Assembly (NCBI GenBank): GCA_963693365.1
Contig: CAVNZM010000003.1
Location: forward strand, 15,004,001-15,068,000
DNA length: 64,000 nucleotides
From: Amoebidium appalachense
Taxonomy: Eukaryota > Ichthyosporea
Direction: 5' to 3'
Shown here: piece after piece, positions 55,862-64,000 of the stretch
How the letters are laid out: each line of letters begins with the position of its first letter
How positions within the stretch are numbered: the first letter of the stretch is position 1
The notes under the pieces: generated by a model
Told to the model about the DNA's origin: nothing
What the model saw: the letters and a program-made list of their open reading frames with translations, nothing else
Database searches by the model: none
Translations under genes and position numbers: made by a program

Positions 55862-58800
55862 TTACTGGTTCTCGGGCATGAGCAGGTTTGAGACGGACTT
55901 GATGAGGGGGTGGTTCTCGGTCACAAACTCATCAAGATCCAGCGCCCAGAAAAATGCACCGCCCTGGGCTGTGGGGGGAGGGGGGGGTTAGAACAGAAAA
56001 ATTATTATGAAATCAGTGCAATTTCATAAAATATGTGCTTGTGCTACAAAGTTATATGAGGAGGCGTATAAACTGTTAGAGGGGGCCAAAAATGGAGGCC
56101 AAAAATGGAGGGCATAGAGGAATGGGCAGACGAGAGGGAGCTCGGCAAAGTTTTGAAATGTTGGAGCCAATTAATAACTGGAACCATGAGACAAGGCCCT
56201 GGGGAAAACAAAGGTGAACCACTGTGGTCCATTTTCTTTGTGTGTGCGGTGGGTTTTAAAGGAAGGGGAGGGGGGGGGGGGGAGAGAGAGAGAGAGAGGG
56301 GGGGGGGGGGGGGATTAAACAAATCTTTAAGAGGGTAAAAATAGGGGTTTGTGAAGGGGCGAAATGTTGTTGGCGACTCTTTGCAAAAGTGCACTGGCGG
56401 GGTCCATACCGGGGCCGCTGGGGTCCTTGACGAGCAGGTCGACCTTCTCCTTGAGGGTCTGGGGGCTGTCGTAGCCGCACCAGCCGTGCTTGCCGTCGGC
56501 CGTCATCCACTGCACAATCTGCGTGCGTGTGACCGGATCGTACAGGCTCGTGCCCTGCCGGCCCAGTGCGCTGATCTCGTAGGCCGCCAGGAAGCCCTCC
56601 TCCTCGGTGACGCCGCCGTTATCGATGCCCTTGGGGGCCTTGAGCGTGGGGTGCTTGGCCGCATTGAGGTTGGTCTGCGTCAGCGGCAGCGTGCTGTCGT
56701 TGAGGTAGATGCAGCGCCCGTACGCCCCCAGCCCCAGCACGATCTTGCTGCTGGCCGCCCCCCGCTCCTTCCACGCCTGCACCCCGCGCTGCACCGAGAA
56801 CATCTTGGGCTCGGTCTCGTTGTACTGCGCCAAGAACGGCGGCGGGGCCAGGGCCGTGTGGGGGCGGGCCACGGGCTCCCAAGCGCCGTACAGGTCGTAG
56901 GACATGACGAAGATGTGGTCAAAGTGCGGCGCAATGGCCGGCACGTCGTAGGCGCTGGCAATGCCCTGGTGGCTGGCCCACACGGCCGTGGTGAACAGGA
57001 TGGGCTGGCGCTTGGTGGCCCCGGCCTCGTCGGCAAACACGGCCCGGCACGTGCGCACCAGCTCCGTGTACTGGGCGCGCTGCTGGTCGCTGCCCGGGTA
57101 GCCGTCCTCGACGTTGGCGGGGTACTCCCAGTCAAAGTCGATGCCGTCAAAGTAGTGCTCCCGCACAAACGCCACGGCGTTCTGGCAGAACCGCTGCCGG
57201 TTCTCGGGCTTGCATGCCGTGGGGAATACGTCCTTGGTCCACGCCGTGGCGCCGGGGCCCGTGCCCTTGCTGAAGTTCCAGCCGCCCAGGGACAGCAGCA
57301 CCTTGACCTTCGGGTTCTGCGTCTTGGCCCGCGAGATCACGCGGTAGTACATGCTCTGCTTGTAGTCCGTATCCGTGCGGATGTCGTTCCACTCGAACGG
57401 CGCAAAGCTCAGGTCCTGCTTGAAAAACCCGAAGCCGTAGTTGATGTGCGTCAGCATGGTGGCGTCGATGTTCTCGGCCACATAGGGCTTGCCCTTGCGG
57501 TACTGCGCCCAGTTGGTGTAGTAGGCCCCCACCACACGCTTGGGCGGTGCGTAGGGCGTGCTGTCCGTGGGCTTGCACACGCCAATCTGCTTCCAGTTGC
57601 CGGTCGTGTCGGAGGCCGGGTCGGCGCCCTGCGAGTAGTAGGCGTTGCGATAGACCTTGCCCTTGCTGTTGATGACCGTGTTGCCGGCGTAGATCATGTA
57701 CGAGCGGTACTCGAGCATGGGGAACGCGCAGTCGTATTCCGTCGTGGGGCCGGCCGTGGTCGTGGTCACGGGGGTGGTGGTGGTGACCGGGGCAGCACTA
57801 GTGGTGGTGGTGGCAGGAGCCTGGGTGGTGGTGGTAACAGGTGCCTGGGTGGCACGGTGGTCGTCACGGGGGCCTGTGTAGTCTGTTGTTGGGTATGATA
57901 GAGAGTGAGATTTCTATTGCTGGCAGAAGGAAATGCATAGTTGTGATCGCAAACTTTTTCGCAGGCGCATGCTACCTAATGCAGCCTTTCAAAGGTACCT
58001 CCGCGGTTCTTCCTCCCCGGGCCCCCTCCCCCCCCCCCACCCACCCACCCCCCCACCCCCCTCCCTCCCTTTCTGCCCTGCCCCTCTCCCTCCCTTCCCG
58101 CCTTCCTTTCCTCTTTGCAGAAGTGCCCAACAATGCACAATTATTCGGCTTTTGTCCCAGCAGCAGCATGAATGGTGCAGCCCATGCATAAATCGATATC
58201 CAATATATCGTGTACATGTTGTGATGATGGGCAAACGGTTTTAAAAGCCCACACCTGAATTGCTCTAACGGATATAAATACATACATGGTCCGTCCGCAT
58301 CCTGAACACGCCGGTGACAAGCCTTATCACAGCCGCAGATTTTGATATGCCGCATCCTGTGTTTTCTTTCAATATAGAATTGTAACTGAAAGAAACAAAC
58401 AGCAAACAATCCTTACCGTGTTGGTGGCCGGGCCACAGCTTGTAGCCACGACACAGTGTGTGGTGGGGCACTGGGTGGTAGAGTAGCCGCCGCACCATGC
58501 GTCATAGGTGCTGCCGTAGGTGGCGTTGGGTTTGCACACAGACTTGCACGTGCCTGTAGTGGTCACCGGTGCCTGAGTGGTGGTGGTGGTGACGGCAGCG
58601 GTGGTTGTGGCCTGGGCCGAAGTGGTGGTCACGGGTGCCTGGGTGGTGGTGGTCTGGCGTGTGGTGGTCTGCGAGGGAAAATGTGAGCTGGCTATGGATC
58701 TTTGTAACCTTATTGGTATTGGCTGCATCTGTGAAAAGTTTGCAACACTCAAACACGTACCGTAGCGTCCTCTAGGTCTTTCATGTGTAGTAATATGATA

Positions 58801-59103
58801 ACAAATTCGATTTGCATGCAGCAACGTTAACACCAGTGTGCACGTGATAGGCTACAGTAACACCCAACAGGGACAATACTCAACACAGATACAGACACGT
58901 ATACGTACCGTGGTTGGAGACCCAGAGCAGGTCTGCATCGCACAGAAGCCAGCAAGGGTGCAGTTCGGCTGGCCAGAGCAGTAGGCGAGGTTCACCCGAG
59001 AATCAAGAGGAGTGCAGCAGAGCCCCCCGGCCTGGCGCCTTTCGAGCGCCGCGCCCAGAGCCGAGCCGGCGGCCATAACGGCGACAAAAGTTTGCTGAAG
59101 CAT
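55862..59103 (-). CDS. Secreted GH18 chitinase with chitin-binding modules, 4 exons
   Basis: Endochitinase of glycoside hydrolase family 18, predicted extracellular. Exons on the minus strand: 59103-58909, 58668-58417, 57844-56410, 55968-55862; phases 0, 0 and 1; 1989 nt, 662 aa plus TAA. Residues 1-20 look like a signal peptide (MLQQTFVAVMAAGSALG), followed by a dibasic ERR site. A Cys-rich module fills residues 28-63. Exon 2 is a Thr/Gln-Ala-Pro linker then a second Cys-rich module (CKSVC to SCGPA). After another Thr-rich linker comes a CBM5/12-like domain (about 194-236: GKVYRNAYYSQGADP, then WKQIG). The GH18 barrel starts near 251 (GAYYTNW), with SLGGWN and the catalytic DGIDFDWE (about 382-389, Glu as acid/base). 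Exon 4 closes it with AFFWALDLDEF. The exon 3 acceptor is debatable. Confidence 0.9.
57845..57882 (-). other. Possible frameshifted or alternative 5' end of chitinase exon 3
   Basis: On the minus strand, an upstream phase-0 acceptor (after AACAACAG) would start exon 3 at 57882 with codons for TTQAPVTTT, the same linker unit as elsewhere in the protein. It then loses frame by one base before the next unit. The acceptor used in the model (exon start 57844) avoids the shift. Either this is intronic decay of one linker repeat or a one-base deletion in the assembly. Confidence 0.6.
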
Positions 59104-59172
59104 CTTTAAGAAGTAGAGACGACCACTGTAGAGGCGTTGGTGGTGGTGTGAGGTTTGGGTAGAAGGTGGGTG

Positions 59173-59180
59173 TTTATATA
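59173..59180 (-). promoter_or_regulatory. TATA box of the chitinase gene
   Basis: TATATAAA on the minus strand, about 70 bp upstream of the ATG at 59103 in otherwise unique sequence. Distance and match fit a core promoter with a short 5' UTR. Confidence 0.6.
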
Positions 59181-59229
59181 CACCGGGGCAACTCGGGGAG
59201 AGGGCCCTAGAGCTCACGCGATCATAGGT

Positions 59230-60300
59230 ATGCATCTCGATATGGGATAGTAGTTATCTATTGGCTGGATTTGAATGGAATGTAGAGCATGCCGCTCATC
59301 TGCTTCATCCGTGAGCAATGATTCATTTGCCTCACGCGCAAATTTCTTCCTGCTGTTAGTACAAGACTCCAGTTGGGGTCAATTAGAATCCTGACTTATG
59401 AGTGTGCTATACAGTACAATCTGTGTCTAGGCGGAAGACGGTAAGCTCCCCTGAGGCAGTGCCTCGCCGGGAGTGAAACGGGATAAAATAAATAAAATAA
59501 AAAAAAGATGTACAAGACTTTGAAGAAAAGCTGTAAAAGGGGCTAATGCATCAAGACAAGAGATGAGAAAGGGTAGGTTTTACTAGTTGAGGCGACTTTG
59601 AAATGTAGCTCAGTGTAGCCTCCTTACGTCATTCGACCGCCAATTTAGATCCAAGAGCGCTGTGATCTACTTCTTAGTGATCAGTGACTCATAACGGATC
59701 ACGATGACGGAGCAATCAATGATTATCGCGGCCGTCTACACAGGTCATTGTAACACGTTGCAATAATCAAAATATTAATCAATGTGCACACATGCACACT
59801 AACAAAAAGTTAGTTTTATGGGCTCAAATACCATTATTTTGTTATCATGATGACCAGCATATATTAGCTAATATTGCCTTTATGATCAATGAACCGCCAT
59901 TTCGACCGAGGCCAGTGCAGTGGAATCATATCATTCATATGATTCATATCACTGAATTCGTGGCTTTGGATTGGTCAAGAGCCACTGGTGCTTTGTGTAA
60001 CCAATAGATAGGTCTATGTATAACCCATATATGGTTATCATGTCCATCTAGATTCTCGACCAGTCGATTAGCTGCAGGCCGCCTCGCGGCTGCGTTGGCG
60101 CCCGCCCACCAGGGAAGCGCCCAAAGTTTCACGGGCCGGGCCAGGTCGGGTTTGGTCGGTCATGGAAGATCTACAGCCAGGGTCGGTCGGTCACCGGTCA
60201 CACAAGTCCTAAACCAGGTCGGTCACCGGGCCGGGTCTAAGTGAAAATCTCGGGAGTCCTCCCTTAGTCATTAGTGGGGGGCGCAGCGTGTGTTTTGCCG
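59230..60300. other. Chitinase upstream region; SINE-like tail
   Basis: No gene recognised. At 59440-59490 a stable hairpin (GCTCCCCTGAGGCA, then TGCCTCGCCGGGAG) is followed by AATAAAATAAATAAAATAAA-like tail sequence (59485-59508), reminiscent of a short retroposed element. At 60130-60240 there is GC-rich sequence with repeated GGTCGGTCAC and GGGCCGGGTC, related to the hairpin at 61000-61122. Confidence 0.4.
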
Positions 60301-60389
60301 TGTAACAAGCGGGCACTGGGGCACTTCCTGACTAGATGGATCCCCTATTTAATTTGCACGCACTTGTGTTAACACGGTTCTACGGTACG

Positions 60390-60492
60390 CACGTGTGTAT
60401 TGTGTGCGTGCGTGTATGTGTGCGAGGGCGCGTGCGCGCGCGTGTGTGCGGATGCGCACAGTGCGCGCGCGCGTGTATGTGTACATGCACAC

Positions 60493-60524
<32 letters not shown>

Positions 60525-60657
60525 GTGTGTTCGTGTGTGTGTGTGTGCACGTATGTCTGCACGTGTGTGTGTGCCGTCTGTGTGTCTGAGTGCACGGTGT
60601 GCGTGTGTGTGTGTGTGTGTGCGCGCGCGCGTGTGTGTGTTCGTTTGTCCGTGTCTC

Positions 60658-60732
<75 letters not shown>

Positions 60733-60850
60733 TGTTTATGTGCCGAGTGTAAATTTGTGTGTGCCACGTGTGTGCGTATACATGTGTGTTGACATGTCAC
60801 GTGCAGCGTGTGCGCGTGTGTGCGTGCCAGTGTGTGTGAGCGTAAGCAGC
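60390..60850 (+). repeat. TG/CG-rich simple repeat block
   Basis: TG repeats mixed with GCGCGCG runs, then a pure (TG)n array at 60658-60729. The alternating purine-pyrimidine sequence favours Z-DNA. Confidence 0.9.
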
Positions 60851-60999
60851 AACTACTTGTACATGTGTCATAAAGCAGTAAAAAATGATATATCATTGTA
60901 TCTATACATGATCACTGTAGGCATCAAACGGAAAATAATGCACGACTATTAATAATATTAATATTGTATTATGTATGCCCCCACCTCCCCGCGGCCCGG

Positions 61000-61122
61000 A
61001 AAAATACCCGACCGGGCCGGCCTGTGACCGACCCGGCCCAAGGCCAAAACCCGCCCGGGTATACCGGGCAGGTTTTGGCCTTGGGCCGGGTCGGTCACAG
61101 GCCGGCCCGGTCGGGTATTTTT
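61000..61122. repeat. Perfect 52-bp inverted repeat (GC-rich hairpin)
   Basis: The left arm 61000-61051 (starts AAAAATACCCGACC) is the exact reverse complement of the right arm 61071-61122, with a 19-nt loop that contains CCCGGGTATACCGGG. Arm vocabulary (GGCCGGGTCGGTCAC) recurs at 60130-60240. No coding sequence; likely a fold-back element or MITE derivative. Confidence 0.9.
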
Positions 61123-61129
61123 GGCTTTC

Positions 61130-61980
61130 GGGTATCATACTCTTGTAGTTTTTTATTTTGTCTTTCTCTCATGTCTCTCTCTCTCTCTCTCTCTTGTTAC
61201 TATGTGTGGCCATGGACGCCGCCCGTGTGTGTGTGTGTGTGTGTGTGCATCTATATATATATATATATATATTATCACGTTTGCCCAGCGAGGCGCAGCC
61301 TCGCCATATGGGGTTAACGTTTTCTCTACGCCTCAGTGGAAGCCTAGGATCTAGCGGCCACCAGTGCCGGACAATCAATATTGCATACATGCAAGCAGAC
61401 GTATCTGGACTGGGGTCTATACTGGTAATTTAGCACGATATCCTCGAAGTTCTCTTTTGACCACCACTCAGTGCAGCCACAGCGCAGATTCACGGCACAA
61501 ACATAGACTTGAAGCCTTGACAAGGCCCTGCGGGGAGACCCATATACACTAGTTCGGAATTCGGAATTCCCATTGGAATTCGCATGCGTAACCTTATATG
61601 GCTTACCTGAAAACTTTGGGTCATCTGATTGGCCTCACTTTCTGAAAGGGCTAGGGTAAGGGCTGCCGGCCCGTCACCCCATCGGGGCCGGGGTGCAAAT
61701 CTATACGCTCTGATGTGCATATTTTACTCGTTTTTACTTAGAAAACAGGTTTTGTTCACTAATAAAAATCGTCGGAAATGAAACAACGCGTAATAATGAT
61801 ATATGAGGTCGGGGGTGTCCGATGCTTCCTTCTATGTACACAAAATCGGCAAAAACCCGTCCTTCTAGGCCTCCGATCGTCAGGGCCACGGTCCCACAAG
61901 GTTTCTCGTACTGTAGACCAGACACACGCACACGCACAAACACCGTGACACGCACAAACACACACACACCCGAAGAGAGA
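61130..61980. other. Unassigned stretch right of the hairpin
   Basis: Short CT, TG and TA runs at 61163-61270, then unique sequence with no convincing exon. Confidence 0.35.
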
Positions 61981-62362
<382 letters not shown>

Positions 62363-62752
62363 GTGTGTGTGTGACTCACTGAGGGAGAGATACTGTTACA
62401 AATCACAACCACGACACGCACAGCTTCACACACCGTGGCACGCAAACAAACCATGCACACGCACACACACACACTCGCTTTCTCAGTCCCTTCACACCTT
62501 TTTCTGTGTGTTCATGTGTGTGTGTGTTCGGGGGGGGGGGGGGGGGGGGGGGGGGTAGGTCCATTCGGATGGCAATGATAGACCGAAATGAAAATGACCG
62601 ATTTTGGAGGAAGCCGCGGCAACGACCATGCCAGCCTATTTGAACCATGATCTGGCACCCTATGTAATCTTACCAGCTGGTCCAAAGTATGTGGGCAGTT
62701 AAGGCATAGAAGAAATGGTGCGATGGGGTGCGGTAACGTGTGTGTATGGGGG

Positions 62753-62791
<39 letters not shown>

Positions 62792-64000
62792 TGCAGCGGG
62801 CACATTTTTCTTAGCTATTATACCGTCTTCCCAGAAACTTAAGGCAAAGCTAAGAAACAGTGTTGATCGACATGAAGGTCTGATTTGTAGTAATGTGGGC
62901 CTAATGGGGAATTATCGCAAACTTTGTAGTACAAGATATCTCACCTATAGGCCAAATATCATAACTTATAGGCTACAGTACATAAGCCCTCTCCAGCCGA
63001 AGCTCACTGAATTCGATTGTATTAATCCCACCCCCCCGCTCTTCCCCCGGGGTCCCCCCTGTTTCTCACTAACTTTTCCGCGCCCCCCTCGAGACCTGAA
63101 ATAGGGCTTCTTAAGGGAGCTGCAAGTCGACTTTCATTGGACCAGAGCATAAAACATGCTGAAAACTGGACGTCACAAGAACTTAGTTACTGATTATAAA
63201 ACTTGTCACTCTGAGTACAGATTATTCCTTAGACTATATTAAATCTATAGTATGAAATTAACATCGACAGTAAACCAATTGAAACCCCGATTTATATTAT
63301 TTTACAGAGGAGGAGAGGGGGGGGGGGGGGGGGGGGGGGAGGGGAGGAATCAAAAATCTCAAGCATATCTAGCTCAGGCTTCGGAACCCCTGCATTCTAT
63401 CATGTCTCCATAGGCCCAGGCCAAAGTATCGGGTACTAGTAGTACTACGGCCAGCAGGCTGAAGAAAGGTGTCACGGTGTGCTTACATAAATGTGTGTGT
63501 TTGTGTGTGTGCTGTGTGTGTGTGTGCTGTGTGTGTGTGTGTGTGTGTGTGCGTGTGTGTGTGTGCGTGCGCACACCTGCGGGTGTGTGAAATCCTGGGC
63601 ACCCTCACATATTGGGCCCCAGGTCCATGGACAAATGCACGTGGGCGGACAACCTACACCGTGAGTTGGAACACCGATTTACCCATTTGGACACGAAATC
63701 CACCATGCAATACCCGTCTCAGTAACCCCTGCACTAATCATAATCAACCCCCAGACATCAAATCAACCCGCAGAACTAGGTGTGAAGGTGCGAAACACAT
63801 TCTTCCCCTCCACGTGCACTATGTACGTAATCCATAAGTACTGTTTCAACTTTGAGAACCTATCGGCCACCTCTGAGACTCGGCATTTTCTACCATCATT
63901 GCGGCCACTGTAATCATTTATAAAAGAAGTAGGAATATCATCCTGCAATTGTTTTTAAACGAGACAGGTGCCACTCAATCATTGCCATATATATCACACT
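62363..64000. other. Right-hand end, no gene recognised
   Basis: Contains G tracts at 62530-62555, 62749-62790 and 63317-63340, a TG run at 63490-63560 and otherwise unique AT-balanced sequence. No exon with family features was found, so a gene beginning outside the window cannot be excluded. Confidence 0.35.

Noticed and set aside
56351-57898. 515-codon plus-strand open frame opposite the chitinase
   Set aside because: It is an antisense shadow of the GC-rich GH18 exon, with no family motif, while the minus strand has the full catalytic signature.

Overview
This 64 kb window is nuclear DNA of a eukaryote. Its coding sequence is cut into many short exons by GT-AG introns that are packed with simple repeats: poly-C, poly-G, (CA)n, (TG)n, (CT)n and (GA)n. 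Four protein genes can be rebuilt exon by exon from splice signals, reading phase and family motifs. Three are intact by arithmetic; one carries a single-base frameshift. The set is a HELQ helicase, a YAE1-type protein, a long RNase Z, and a secreted GH18 chitinase with CBM5/12-like and Thr-rich modules. Together with a Plavaka-like transposon and Ty1/copia debris, it suggests an opisthokont protist (an ichthyosporean-like unicellular holozoan) or an early-diverging fungus. That placement is inference and weak.

Layout. 1-581: upstream region of HELQ with a perfect CRE-like TGACGTCA. 582-22273 (+): HELQ, 21 exons, 1019 aa. 22274-25884: repeat-rich spacer between convergent genes. 25885-29490 (-): YAE1, 4 exons, 139 aa. 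29491-30230: divergent intergenic region shared by YAE1 and ELAC2. 30231-40731 (+): ELAC2/RNase Z long form, 11 exons, about 821 aa once one extra C in exon 2 is discounted. 40732-43078: spacer with interspersed and tandem repeats. 43079-44532 (+): decayed Plavaka-like transposase. 44533-48350: AT-rich and repeat DNA. About 48350-50130 (-): Ty1/copia LTR remnant (two LTR copies, PPT, last 55 codons of pol). About 50950-51700 (-): decayed gag-like sequence. 51700-55860: G-rich, TG-rich and minisatellite DNA. 55862-59103 (-): chitinase, 4 exons, 662 aa. 59104-64000: no recognisable gene; a perfect 52-bp hairpin and a GA/G tract.

Functional picture. HELQ repairs stalled replication forks and interstrand crosslinks. 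ELAC2 trims tRNA 3' ends, and YAE1 helps load the Fe-S cluster of the ribosome-recycling ATPase ABCE1/Rli1, so the divergent YAE1/ELAC2 pair links two translation-support genes. The chitinase is secreted and independent. The most unusual global feature is intron construction. Several introns begin with (GT)n/(G)n and many end with (C)n/(CA)n-CAG, so their ends could pair and bring the splice sites together.
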